Shown piece after piece: positions 23,985-36,909 of a DNA stretch of 64,000 nucleotides. The stretch lies in NCBI GenBank assembly GCA_001695595.3, contig MBPM02000006.1, positions 1,240,001 to 1,304,000 on the forward strand, written 5' to 3'. Within the stretch, counting starts at the first letter, position 1. Every line of letters starts with the position of its first letter. A program made the translations under genes and the position numbers. The notes below the pieces were generated by a model. It did no database searches. It was not told the DNA's origin and saw only the letters and a list, made by a program, of their open reading frames with translations. Source of the stretch: Plasmopara viticola. Its lineage: Eukaryota > Oomycota > Peronosporomycetes > Peronosporales > Peronosporaceae.

Positions 23985-25191
23985 ATGACCAAGACATTGC
24001 ATTCGGCCATCTCAATGGCATCGCTCGCTTTGAGCTTGTCTACTCTCAGCGTTGATGCGGACAAGTTGTGTTCCATTCCGCCAATTTCATATGGTCTCGC
24101 CAAGTCCGAGTACCCACACCTTTCGTACGCAATCGATGCCTTGGAGGAGTACCCCATTGCTGCATGGTACACTGATCGTCTGTCGCCCACTGATCGAGCG
24201 ACGATGCTTCAAAACATCACTTCTGCGTGTTCCGAGGACTCGCTCATGACCATTGTCGTTTACGGTCTCCCAAACAAGGACTGTCAAAGTGGAGTCTCAA
24301 CTGCTGGTTCGGTCCATAGCACGGCCGCTTACGAGGAGTTCCTCAACGATCTGACTACCGGCGTTGGTGACCGAAAGGTGCTTTATATCATCGAGCCTGA
24401 TGCTGCTGCACTCCAAGTGGATGATACTGGGTGTGGTGAAAAATTTGAATACCTTGAGAATCTCAAAATTGCTATTGAAGCTCTTGCAAAGAACGCTAAC
24501 GCGGAGCTGTACTTGGATCTCGGCTACTGGACGATCATGTATGAACATCTATTTTTGAAGGTCATCCCTGTCGTTGAGGAACTCAATGCGTCGAAGCGCT
24601 TACGCGGCATCGTTCTCAACACACGCAACTACCGTAGCACCTCCGAGATGGTCGAGTTTTGCGCTAAATTTCGAAATGCCACCCAATCGACTGAACTAAA
24701 TTGTATCATCGACACGAGCAGGAACTATGTGTACGTGTTTTGCTTGTTGAAGTGACGGATAGTGTCTCGTATTACTAACTTTTCTGTTTTGTTTATATCT
24801 ACATAGTGCGCCTCCAAATGAGGATCATTGCAACAATCCCACGGCAGGTATTGGTGCCCCACCTACGTCGGAAACCAACTTGCCAAATGTGGATTACTTA
24901 ATGTGGATTAAAGCCCCAGGAGAGAGCGACGATGTTTGCAATGGAAGTCCGGAGGTTGGCGTGTTTTACGAGGCGGCGTTTGAAAAGCTGTGGAACCAAG
25001 GTTACTTGGTTCATGAGCTTGGTATGGAACCGATCGTATCAGTAGACACCACTGCTCCACCAATGATCCAGTCTATGACCCCTATCACTCAGTCTGAGAC
25101 CCCTGTCACCCCCGTTGTTCAGTCGAAGACCCCTGTTATTCAGTCGGGGACCCCCGTTACTCAGTCTGAGGCCCCTATCACCCAGTATTAG
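23985..25191 (+). CDS. Secreted GH6 cellobiohydrolase-type protein (GH6-3)
   Basis: Exons 23985-24730 and 24807-25191, 76-nt intron; 376 aa. It differs from GH6-2 by only a few residues in the catalytic domain (for example KFEY for KLEY and ALAKN for ALSAN) and keeps all GH6 catalytic carboxylates at the same positions. It has the same NEDHCNN substitution and a shorter TPVxQS tail ending QY. Its open reading frame is duplicated in inverted form as GH6-4 with an identical predicted protein. Whether all copies are expressed cannot be seen; each carries the same promoter motif. Confidence 0.93.
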
Positions 25192-26050
25192 ACCCAAAAT
25201 TAATGACGTGTAGGAGATCAAAAAGTGTCTAATATAGGCAAAACTCTATGCGTTTGAGCTTAAAATTTCACGAGCCAATTAAGTTTGATGATGTTTGGAA
25301 GTGCAAGAACATCTCTAACGTTTAGAGATACTAAGGGATCTTTTGTATATGTCATATTTTATATACATCTCGATTGTGAAATAGTTGCGTCGCCATTATT
25401 GCTGTATATTGCGCTCTTTTTTTAAAGCTAATACTGGAACGAGGCGTAGCTGCGAGATGTCTTGCAGAAGCAGGTTCTGGTATTTAGCGAGGTAATTGTA
25501 ATATGTATTATTAAGTGTGTTTTATCAGTATAGCTCGAAATTTACATGGCTCATCAGAAAGCAAGCATAGAACTCGCAGGATTTGCTTATGAACCGCAAT
25601 GCAACTGTCAATGCGGGACTTCACTATTTCTTAAAAACTAGGGACGCTGTTATTACCGGCTTAACATTTATGTTCAACAATTAGTCTGGTAGTTATTTAT
25701 TTGGGGCCTAAGGCTAGTTCGACCGGCGAGGCTGCCGTTCTTTTCTTAAGTAATACTAAAACATGAAATATATCAGACGAACGACTCCAACATTTTGCAC
25801 GCTCTATAACTGCAAAGCTGAATTACAGGAGATTTAACAAGAACCATTTAGATAGTTGAGTACGCACCGGTTCATTTGTATTGTCGATTCGAACGGCTAC
25901 CGCAAAAAATTCTAGGCATTAATTAATGCTACCTAAGGTGGTAATTTGAGTTGTGGCGTGCGTTGAAGCTTCCTTTACGCGCCACCCCGCGCTTAGAATG
26001 GTGAATGCATTCGACTTACGAGAATCCGATAGGTTGTCAATTGATCGGAA
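25192..26050. other. Downstream noncoding part of unit 2
   Basis: No gene seen; repeated in unit 1 and nearly identical in the inverted arm (36050-36909). Confidence 0.55.
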
Positions 26051-26071
26051 TCAGGTCTGGAGCGCTTAACG

Positions 26072-26700
26072 ATGCAATCGACGCAAAAGAGCAGAAATAC
26101 AGACAAACTCGTACAAGTCCGACAGAGGGTGTTGGCAACGTGTACACGTACTGTTATTGACGTAGTTGCAAAGCGGCCGCATCTCACAATGAACGCGGTA
26201 CAACAGCAATACAAATTGTATTTCGCGTACTTTGGTATCTTAAGCCAATTAGGTACTTACGATAGCAACGTCAGCGATATGAGCTGAAATATACACGGAT
26301 GCAGATTAGGCCGTAATACTGGCGACCATCGTTCCGCATTGAGGACGGTGTTTACGATCGGAGGTGCGTCAACAACTCTCGAGTCAAGTTAAATAATGGA
26401 CGATGACTATAATTTTGGCAGGTTATACGACTCTTCGTTAGTGTGTGCAAGAAAAGCTGTGGCAAATGTCAGGGATGTGGGTCACAATTGGTGAAATCTA
26501 CGTTGCTTCACATATATGATCTAGGCAGATTTGGAATTTCAATTGATACTAGCTGAAAACCAAAGCCCAAGCACATTATCATGCGTCACCAATTCATGTA
26601 GGAAAACCTTGTTCGAGACACGATCGCGATCAAATACTTGTCAGCTGGCAGACATGCTGAAGAAGGGCTCTAAGCCTTAAACAGCTTGCGTTTCCAGTGT
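26072..26700 (+). pseudogene. Copia RT/RNase H debris in unit 2
   Basis: One frame (26072-26287) runs from VLATCTRT to YDSNVSDMS and is followed by AEIYTDAD, a stop, then TGDHRS in a shifted frame. This gives the end of the reverse transcriptase and the RNase H start of a Copia polyprotein. The inverted arm carries the same sequence at 35400-36029 on the minus strand. Confidence 0.6.
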
Positions 26701-26869
26701 AGATTGTATGCTTCAAGTCCAAGAGCGTACAACAGAAAAAGAATTAGTTAAGGTAGTTGATGCAAGGCCACATCTTGCTCGAGAGAATTTATTATCCATT
26801 TTGCGTCAGAAGCATCATCCCCAGTACTTCCATTAGTTTTTTTCTGAAGCAGAATACTGGAGGTATGTT

Positions 26870-27800
26870 TCCTTGAAGATCGCATCAATATCATCCTCGA
26901 CGACGAAAGTGAATGCGGTATTTATTCCGCCCTCTTTAAGCTTTCAAAATTGGATACACCGGTTCGTTTGCCCTGCATTTGCTTCGAGCCAACTATCCGA
27001 GAAAAATGAGCTAAACTTGTCACGAAGAAGTAATAACAACAAAAGCTTACGGCTCATTGTCGTCATCTTGGCGTCCTCTCGGTGGCATTGGTTTGAGCAA
27101 AACACCGCGATCCGATCACACACAAATACCTTGACTTGAGCAGCTGGTTGACGCCCACTTCGTACGTTTCATAATGTGCTGCTTCTGTCGGGCGATTGAT
27201 CTAGTTTAGTGCTATAGAAATCACTTTTGCCCACATGCACTTTTGTAATGAACCACGCCTCGCGCATTCTTTTGAGTGCTCAATTTTAATGCTTCGCAAC
27301 AATGTTCTGATGCGGGCTGTATGTCACCGTTCGATGATGCAAGATATCATTCACGGTACAGACCTCGGCAGCCTTCCTATTCACTTACTCGGTGCCATAA
27401 ACCGATTCAGACGTTGCACCCATAAGGCGCCTTGAGCTTTCTTGGCTTAGCTATCACCTCACTCTTGGCCTTCACGGAGTATGTCACCTTAAGCCGCAAA
27501 ATCATATTTGCATATGTCAGCACGAACCCTGCACCCCCCTTTGAGACTTTTTATCGGTCCCATCACGTCCGTGAGCACGAGCTTCAAGACACTTGATGTC
27601 TTTGTAAGTGATCATACCGGAAATGAGTCAGATTTTTCTTGGCTATCCAAGCATCTTTAGTACAGCTTCCCAAAGCCCTGCGCCTTTTCCGGCACCCTTT
27701 TTGTAGCTCTATTAAAGCTAGACCGCACAGTTCAAAATGTCCTGAGCAATCATGTCCGGGATGTATACTGTGCCAATAATTTGTTTCTAGCAATCACATC
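26870..27800 (-). pseudogene. Copia integrase debris in unit 2
   Basis: Same remains as 19100-20000: a decayed integrase core on the minus strand. Around 27584-27793 it reads AWIAKKNLTHFRYDHLQRH, possibly the pre-integrase zinc-finger region. No intact domain survives. Confidence 0.55.
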
Positions 27801-29499
27801 GAAGCAAAACGGAAGAAGTCATACATCGCCACCTTCGTGACACAATCTGATTGGTTGAAAGCCGATAGCTAACGTATGTTGATCGTTTTAATGTGCAAAG
27901 CGTCTGCCATCTTGGATCGCAAGCCGTCTAATTTACTAAGGTTATGTGTAACTTTGCCAGTCTCTCATGATGTTTTGCCTTACACAATGTTGACCTATAA
28001 GAGCTCTCATTATCTCGTGATAGGAGTGATCGTCAATATAAAATTTTATGTACGTTCTAGTCCCAAAATCTTTAAAGAGTCACTACACTGTCTTGGCCAA
28101 ATAAAAAAAAAACACTGATCTATGAATCCCAACGCGCTCGACAAAATGTTGGTTGGCTGTACTTGACGGATCATTCCATCTATCACGCTCGACATACTTT
28201 GGGCTCTTTGAATGAGCTATAGTATCGTCGTTTCGTCATTGTCATACAATTGTGAAGCTTCAACCGATTGAGGGACGCACTAAGAATATTTCACACCCAA
28301 ATAGCGAAGTCAGTTTAGTGCTTCGCCGTGCAATAAAAGGCGATTGTTTTGAGGTTGTTCGGCAACCACAACTCTGCAATCTCAGCAATTGTCTTTTCAA
28401 ATTATAGACGCGCAGCAAATCAATTCTCTCTGGCATCACCCGCGTGGCAAGATTTTAGAAAAAGTGGTTGTCGCGTCCTGAGATGTCATCAAAATTCTTC
28501 GAAGAAGTCGATAATGATGAGATTTGAGTGCTTTCGACCTGCGCACAGAAGAGGAAAAAAGTAAAGTTGGTCTTTAATTATCTTCCGTTTGCTATCTTTA
28601 GATCATTTCTTCTATATGCCGTATTTAGTTATGTCATTCATTGTGATCGTTCCAGTGGCGTTAGTTAATGACGTCGTTTTCAGTAAAGTCATATTATCAA
28701 AGCATGACGTCACATCGCTACAGGAGCCTGTATCAGTATCTGTTTTGCAGCCCTTGGAGTAACACGACGCTTCATATCAACAGTAAGTTCAGACTGCTAA
28801 ATACTCACGACGGACCTCCTTTACTTGTATTTAGCCTTAGTGTCAAATCGCCGAGCTTTTGTAAGCTACACTAGCTGTATAATTCTTAAAGTATTAAAGT
28901 AATCTGGCCTTCTTTTTTTATGTTAGCTGTGCGAAAGAGTTCAGCACAAGGGAGGCGTACGGTGAGTGACTATTTACTTTCCTTGTTCTCCACGAGTGCG
29001 ATAGATGCTGTTTGCAAAGCTTTTTTTATTTACTTTCGTCTTACGTATATTTGGACCCTGCAGTTTTTTTTAGAGTCCTAGTCGTTATGTTCTCTTCGAC
29101 ATAGTTAATATGCACACCGGAAAAGATGACCAATAGCCCCGCCTTAATTTTTTTTGATAAACGACAAGTTTATCCCGTCCATCAACCATTATGTGAAGTA
29201 ACAGGAACAAAATTTGCAGATAGCTTCACAGTACAAATATTTCCACAGGCCAAATTTAACTACAGTGGACATCCCGACCTTCGACCTCGAAACATGTTTA
29301 TTTCCACGTGATAGACTTGATTTACGTCAAGTTCTTTCTCGCAGCCTAAATCAAGCAAGATGCGTCAGTGTGCTAAAGACAAAACAGCACTCAGCTAGAA
29401 AATACGAGTGCTTGCTTTTGTTGCTACAGGATATTTTACAAAGGTACAAACGCAAAAAGCTACTACTACTACACTCAACCGCTCTTTGTCTCGACCTCA

Positions 29500-30535
29500 A
29501 TGTGGACTAAGAAGTGAATGTTTTTAATGTACTTGTTTATTAGTTAACGTCGGCGCATTACGAAAAGAAAGATGACCAATGTGTAATGATTGAGTGGATT
29601 CTAAGATGATTTGAAGGCTAGCGTACTCGTATATATCTAAACGACGTAGAATTTCTACAACGTCTTTAAAATTTATACAACCTTCAATCGGGGTCAAATG
29701 TTGGGACATGCACATCTAAACCATTAACATATTACCAAGCATGATTCTGCCGATTGTTGACTCGAAATGCTGTCGCGTCGTGTTTCTTGGTATAAGTACG
29801 CAAGATTTTCACAATTGGAAATACAATCTTCGGCTCTGCTGACAGCTGTCTGCCTCTTTGAATGCATCATCAAAGCTTGGACAAAGAAAGTTTTGCGTGA
29901 AATGTGTATGGCTAGCATCTATATAGTTCGTCGTGTGAAACTTCGCCGAATAATTCTAACGAAGCAACCAACGTAAGAGACGGTAAACAAAGGACTTAAT
30001 GTAAAGCAAGATTGACGAAAAACAATTGGTGTAGACGTTTAAAAAGCAAACGAAATAACTTACACTATGCATGCTTTAAAGTTTGACATCCCATTCGAAA
30101 AGGTCGAACAATGATTTTGCGATACCTTCTAGCCAGCTTTGAGATTGTATATATTGTTTTATAGACCCGAGTCTAGGGATTGCCGTGATGAAACACTATC
30201 CTGCGACTTTTTAGCTACTGTTAGCGGCGTATAGGAAAGATGCTGTAATCAGAATTTGCGATTACAACTATTAAATCAACATATAATTGCTTACTTCGCA
30301 TACGATAATGGTTGCTCGAAACTCGACATGGGTTTTTCATCTATAGCAAAGATAGAGAGTTGACGTATGAGTTTTGCTTTCGACCAGTGAGGTCTGCATG
30401 GGGTAAGGTAATAAGTCGGTTTTAGCACAGCCCGCTAACTACCGGTATTCATGGTACAGTATATAGAGTATACCGAAATCTTACTCGCCCCTATTGCAGC
30501 TGTTACCGGTATTTATGGCCGCAAGAACTCAACTC
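29500..30535 (+). repeat. Segment S, inner end of the left palindrome arm
   Basis: Nearly identical, inverted, to 31597-32650; short open frames at 29767-29976 and 32156-32365 give the same translation. The arm stops at GGCCGCAAGAACTCAAC (30517-30533), which pairs with GTTGAGCTCTTGCGGC on the other side. Confidence 0.8.
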
Positions 30536-31597
30536 TATGTAAGGGCCAATTAAAACCGACTTCCAACAATTGTATTCTTATTGTGTGAGCATATAAACAA
30601 GATGTGAAGTAACAAGGACTACCAACTCGCGGAGAACACAATGGTATAAATATAGTTACAAGTAAAAAATTGCGATGGGAATTCCACACTTTGACCTCGA
30701 TACACATCTTCCTCTCCATGATGAACTCCGTCTCCCTCAAGTCCCGTAATCCAACAGGATGTGTTTGGCATGCACTTTCAATGAATGATTTGTCTGGGCT
30801 ACCCAATGTACGGTAAGTCTTTGACGTCACGGCACACTTGCGCTGTATTGCATGTCTCGTGCAAATTTTTACGCATACATCTCTTGTATCTACGCCGTAC
30901 GATATTCAATTTTTCAAGATGTGAAAATGTGCATGAGTCTCTCCCTTATTTCCGTCTGGAGTTGTTTGCATTGTCTTGTCAAATTACGAAGTGTCACACA
31001 ATAGTTTAGTCACTGACGAATTTTTGAGGGCATCGATTAGGAAAGCCGAAAGATGTGTCCTGAGATTGCAAGGACGGTGCCTCTTTTTTCCAGGAATCAG
31101 CATTTCGACGCCACAAATCGTACAAAACACAAATGTCTTCGCGCACACTTAAGTACTAGAGTTTCTAATCGGGTAATGTATCTTTTGCATCAGTGCCGTT
31201 ATCATATGTGCACACGTACTAATTTACACCTTAACAATGATGCCTTTAATGATGTGCAAACATGGTCAATTTGCCAAGATAAGGAAATGCATGTGAGCTT
31301 AATAAACCTTTAATCTGTCAGGTCACACACTTTTAATGGCGATGCGCCAAGTCTTAACACATATAAGTATAAATTAGTTATATCGCGGACAGCAGGGGGG
31401 TGTACTATGTAGATTTCGCTAAAAGGATTATAGCCTAGCGCACAAAAGCAGGAGCTGTCCTAATATTGTGCAGCAGCGATGTTAAAGGACAAAAAATCTT
31501 GTTGGGATTGGCATTGCAAATTGTATTGAGCCTATGTCTCGACTGCCGATCTCGGTTGCCATTCCTGATTGTGCGCGAGGCAGCACTTTGCTTGTTG
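30536..31597. repeat. Palindrome spacer: partial third unit
   Basis: The spacer is not unique DNA. It is the upstream region of the tandem unit (compare 14990-16120 and 22800-23910), including the blocks ACAAGATGTGAAGTAACA and GGAAAGCCGAAAGATGTGTCC. It ends with the GH6 5' flank at 31490-31597. Sequence identity to units 1 and 2 is clearly below the identity between the palindrome arms, with several deletions. Confidence 0.8.
31490..31597 (+). pseudogene. GH6 5'-flank relic cut at the inversion junction
   Basis: GTTGGGATTGGCATTGCA ... GAGGCAGCACTTTGCTTG matches 16025-16118 upstream of GH6-2. Homology stops at TTGCTTG|TTGAG, before the Inr motif and ATG would occur, and the inverted arm begins. 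No coding sequence remains. Confidence 0.8.
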
Positions 31598-34299
31598 AGT
31601 TGAGCTCTTGCGGCAAAAATTACCGGTATCAGCTGCAGTAGGGGCAAGAAAGATTCTGGTATACTCTATATACTGTACCATGAATACCGGTAGTTAGCGG
31701 GCTGTGCTAAAACCGACTTATTATCTTACTCCATGCAGACCTCACTGGTTGAAAGCAAAACTCATACGTCAACTCTTTATCTTTGCTTTAGATAAAAAAT
31801 CCATGTCGAGTTTCGAGCAACCATTATCGTATGCGAAGTAAGCAATTATATGTTGATTTAATAGTTGTAATCGCAAATTCTGATTACATCATCTTTCCTA
31901 TACGCCGCTAACAGTAGCTAAAAAGTCGCAGGATAGTGTTTCATCACGGCAATCCCTAGACTCGGGTCTATAAAACAATATATACAATCTCAAAGCTGGC
32001 TAGAAGGTATCGCAAAATCATTGTTCGACCTTTTCGAATGGGATGTCAAACTTTAAAGCATGCATAGTGTAAGTTATTTCGTTTGCTTTTTAAACGTCTA
32101 CACCAATTGTTTTTCGTCAATCTTGCTTTACATTAAGTCCTTTGTTTACCGTCTCTTACGTTGGTTGCTTCGTTAGAATTATTCGGCGAAGTTTCACACG
32201 ACGAACTATATAGATGCTAGCCATACACATTTCACGCAAAACTTTCTTTGTCCAAGCTTTGATGATGCATTCAAAGAGGCAGACAGCTGTCAGCAGAGCC
32301 GAAGATTGTATTTCCAATTGTGAAAATCTTGCGTACTTATACCAAGAAACACGACGCGACAGCATTTCGAGTCAACAATCGGCAGAATCATGCTTGGTAA
32401 TATGTTAATGGTTTAGATGTGCATGTCCCAACATCTGACCCCGATTGAAGGTTGTATAAATTTTAAAGACGTTGTAGAAATTCTACGTCGTTTAGATATA
32501 TACGAGTACGCTACCTTCAAATCATCTTAGAATCCACTCAATCATTACACATTGGTCATCATTCTCTTGGCAATGCGCTGACGTTAACTAATAAACCGGT
32601 GCATTCAAAACATTCACTTCTTAGTCCACTTTGAGGTCGAGACAAAGAGCAGTAGAGTGTAGTAGTAGTAGCTTCTTGCGTTTTTGGCTATAGAAAATAG
32701 CCTGTAGAAACAAGAGCAAGCACTCGTATTTTCTAGCTGAGTGCTGTTTTGTCTTTAGCACACTGACGCACCCTGCTTGGTTTAGGCTGCGAGGAAAAAC
32801 TTGACGTAAATTAAGTCTGTCACGTGGAGATGAAGTCGAAGGTTGATATGTACACTGTATTTTTTTTCGGCCTGTGGAAATATTTGTACTGTGAAGTTAT
32901 CTGCAAATTTTGTTCCTGTTGCTTCACATAATGGTGGATGCACGGGATGACCTTGTTGTTTATTAAAATTCTCAAAGGCGGGGCTCCTGGTCATCTTTTC
33001 CGGTTTGCATATTAATTATGTCGAAGTGTACATAACGACTAGGACTTTAAAATAAAATGCAGGGTCCAATTATACGTAAGACGAAAGTAAGCCGAATAAA
33101 AAGCTTTGCGAACTGCATCTATTGCTCCCGTGGGAAACAAGGATAGTGAATAGTCGTTTACTGTACGCCTCCCTTATGCTGAACTCTTTCGCACAGCTAA
33201 CGTAAAAAAAGAAGGCCAGATAACTTAAATATTCCAAGAATCACATAGCTAGTGTAGCTTACAAAAGCTCGGCGATTTGACACTAAGGCTGAATACAAGT
33301 AAAGGAGGTCTGTCGTGAGTAATTAGCAGTCTGAACTTACTGTTGACACGAAGCCTCGTATTCCTTCAAGGGCTGCAAAACAGAAACTGATATAGGTCTG
33401 ATATCATGACCTTACTAAAAACGACGTCATTAATTAACGCCACTGGAACGATCTCAATGAATGACATCATTAAATACGGCATTTAAAAAAAATGATCTAA
33501 AGATAGCAGACGAAAGATAATTAAAGACCAACTTTATTTTTTTCCTCTTCTGTGCGCAGGTCGAAAGCACTCAAATCTCATCATTATCGATTTCTTCGAA
33601 GAATTACGATGACAAATCAAGACGCGAAAATCAATTTTACTAGAATTTTGCCACGCGGGTGATGCCAGAGAGAATTGATCTGCTGGCGCGTCTATACGTT
33701 GAAACGACAAATGCTGAGATTGCAAAGTTGTGGTTGCTGAACAACCTCGGAACAATCGCCTATTATTGCACGGCGAAGCACTAAACTGACTTCGCTATTT
33801 TGGGTGTGAAATATTTTTTGTGAGTCTCTCAATCGGTCGAAGCTTCACAATTGTGTGACGATGACGAAACGACGTTACTATAGCTTATTCATAGAGCCCA
33901 AAGTATGTCGACCGTGATAGATGGGATGATCCGTCAAGTTACAGCCCATTAATATTCTGTCGAGCACTTCGGGGTTCATAGATCGATGTTGTGTTTTTAT
34001 TTGGCCAAGACAGTGTGGTGACTTTTGAAGATTTTGGAGATAGAGCGTACACAAAACCTTATATTGACAATCACTTCTATCACGAGATATTGAGAGGTCT
34101 TATAGGTCAACATTGTGTTAGGCAAAACATCGTGAGAGACTGGCAAAGTTACACATAACCTTAGTAAATGGGACGGCTTGCGAACCAAGATGGCAGACGC
34201 TTTGCACATTAAAACGATCAACATACGTTGATTATCGGCTTTCAACCAATCAGATTGGTTCACGAAGGTGGCGATGTATGACTTCTCCCGTTTCGTTTC

Positions 34300-35230
34300 G
34301 ATGTGATTGCTAGAAACAAATTTATTGGCACAGTATACGTCCCGGACATGATTGCTTAGAACACTTTAAACTGTGCGGTCTAGCTTTAATAGAGCTACAA
34401 AAAGGGTGCCGCCAAAGGCGCAGAGCTTTGCGAAGCTGTACTGAAGATGCTTGGATAGCCAAGAAAAATCTGATTCATTTCCGGTATGATCACTTACAAA
34501 GACATCGAGTGTCTTGAAGCTCGTGCTCACGAACGTGATGGGACCGATAAAAAGTCTCAAAGGGGGGTGCAGGGTTTGTGCTGACTTTTGTAAATATGAT
34601 TTTGCGGCTCGAGGTGACATACTCCGTGAAGACCAAGAGTGAGGTAATAGCTAGGCCAAGAAAGCTCAAGGCGCTCTATGGGTGCAACGTCTGAATTTGA
34701 TTAAGGCACCGAGTCAGTGGATAGGAAGGCTGCCGAGGTCTGTACCGTGAATGATATCTTGCATCATCGAACGGCGACATACATCCCGCAACAGAACAGT
34801 GTTGCGGAGCATTCAAATTGAGCACTCAAATGAATGCGCGAAGCGTGGTAATTACAAAAGTGCACGTGGGCGAAAGTAATTTCTATAGCACAAGACTAAA
34901 TCAATCGCCCGACAAAAGCGGCACATTATGGAACGTACGAAGTGGGCGTCAATTAGCTGCTAAAGTTAGGGTATTCGTGTGTAATCAGATCGCAGTGTTT
35001 TGCTCATGCCAATGCCACCGAGAGGATGCCAAGATGACGATGATGAGCCGTAAGCTTTTGTGATAATTACTTCTCCGTGACAAGTTTAGCTCATTTTTTC
35101 TCGGATAGTTGGCTCGAAGCAAATGCAGGGCAAACGAACCGGTGTATCCAACTTTGAAATGTTAAAGAGGGCGGAATATACACCGCATTCACTTTCGTCG
35201 TCGAGGATGATATTGATGCAATCTTCGAGG
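34300..35230 (+). pseudogene. Copia integrase debris in the inverted unit
   Basis: Mirror of 26870-27800. The plus strand retains GGAGFVLTFVN-like and HHRTATYIPQQN-like integrase blocks around 34560-34810, with breaks. Confidence 0.55.
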
Positions 35231-35399
35231 AAACACACCTCCAGTATTCTACTTCAGAAAAAAACTAATGGAAGTACTGGGGATGATGCTTCTGACGCAA
35301 AATGGATAATAAATTCTCTCGAGCAAGATGTGGCCTTGCATCAACTACCTTAACTAATTCTTTTTCTGTTGTACGCTCTTGGACTTGAAGCATACAATC

Positions 35400-36031
35400 T
35401 ACACCGGAAACACAAGCTGTTTAAGGCTTAGAGCCCTTCTTCAGCATGTCTGCCAGCTGACAAGAATTTGATCGCGATCGTGTCTCGAACAAGGTTTTCC
35501 TACATGAATTGGTGACGCATGATAATGTGCTTAAGCTTTGGTTTTCAGCTTGTATCAATTGAAATTTCAAATCTGCCTAGATCATATATGTGAAGCAACG
35601 TAGATTTCACCAATTGTGACCCACATCCCTGACATTTGCCACAGCTTTTCTTGCACACACTAACGAAGAGTCGTATAACCTGCCAAAATTATAGTCATCG
35701 TCCATTATTTAACTTGACTCGAGAGTTGTTGACGCACCTCCGATCGTTAACACCGTCCTCAATGCGGAACGATGGTCGCCAGTATTACGGCCTAATCTGC
35801 ATCCGTGTATATTTCAGCTCATATCGCTGACGTTGCTATCGTAAGTACCTAATTGGCTTAAGATACCAAAGTACGCGAAATACAATTTGTATTGCTGTTG
35901 TACCGCGTTCATTGTGAGATGCGGCCGCTTTGCAACTACGTCAATAACAGTACGTGTACACGTTGCCAACACCCTCTGTCGGACTTGTACGAGTTTGTCT
36001 GTATTTCTGCTCTTTTGCGTCGATTGCATCG
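35400..36031 (-). pseudogene. Copia RT/RNase H debris in the inverted unit
   Basis: Mirror of 26072-26700. The 71-codon frame at 35814-36029 gives exactly the same translation as 26072-26287. Confidence 0.6.
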
Positions 36032-36909
36032 TTAAGCGCTCCAGACCTGATTCCGATCAATTGACAACCTATCGGATTCTCGTAAGTCGAATGCATTCAC
36101 CATTCTAAGCGCGGGGTGGCGCGTAAAGGAAGCTTCAACGCACGCCACAACTCAAATTACCGCCTTAGGTAGCATTAATTAATGCCTAGAATTTTTTGCG
36201 GTAGCCGTTCGAATCGACAATACAAATGAACCGGTGCGTACTCAACTATCTAAATGGTTCTTGTTAAATCTCCTGTAATTCAGCTTTGCAGTTATAGAGC
36301 GTGCAAAATGTTGGAGTCGTTCGTCTGATATATTTCATGTTTTAGTATTACTTAAGAAAAGAACGGCAGCCTCGCCGGTCGAACTAGCCTTAGGCCCCAA
36401 ATAAATAACTACCAGACTAATTGTTGAACATAAATGTTAAGCCGGTAATAACAGCGTCCCTAGTTTTTAAGAAATAGTGAAGTCCCGCATTGACAGTTGC
36501 ATTGCGGTTCATAAGCAAATCCTGCGAGTTCTATGCTTGCTTTCTGATGAGCCATGTAAATTTCGAGCTATACTGATAAAACACACTTAATAATACATAT
36601 TACAATTACCTCGCTAAATACCAGAACCTGCTTCTGCAAGACATCTCGCAGCTACGCCTCGTTCCAGTATTAGCTTTAAAAAAAGAGCGCAATATACAGC
36701 AATAATGGCGACGCAACTATTTCACAATCGAGATGTATATAAAATATGACATATACAAAAGATCCCTTAGTATCTCTAAACGTTAGAGATGTTCTTGCAC
36801 TTCCAAACATCATCAAACTTAATTGGCTCGTGAAATTTTAAGCTCAAACGCATAGAGTTTTGCCTATATTAGACACTTTTTGATCTCCTACACGTCATTA
36901 ATTTTGGGT

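Larger units (their letters stand above)
22750..30535. repeat. Tandem unit 2, left arm of the palindrome
   Basis: Collinear with unit 1 and also the left arm of a large inverted repeat. Coordinates mirror as x to 62101-x across 23814-26290, and as x to 62132-x across 29724-30535. The 31-bp shift arises from indels in the more diverged middle (about 26.3-29.7 kb). The diverged outer part continues to about 22800 against 39290. Confidence 0.88.
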
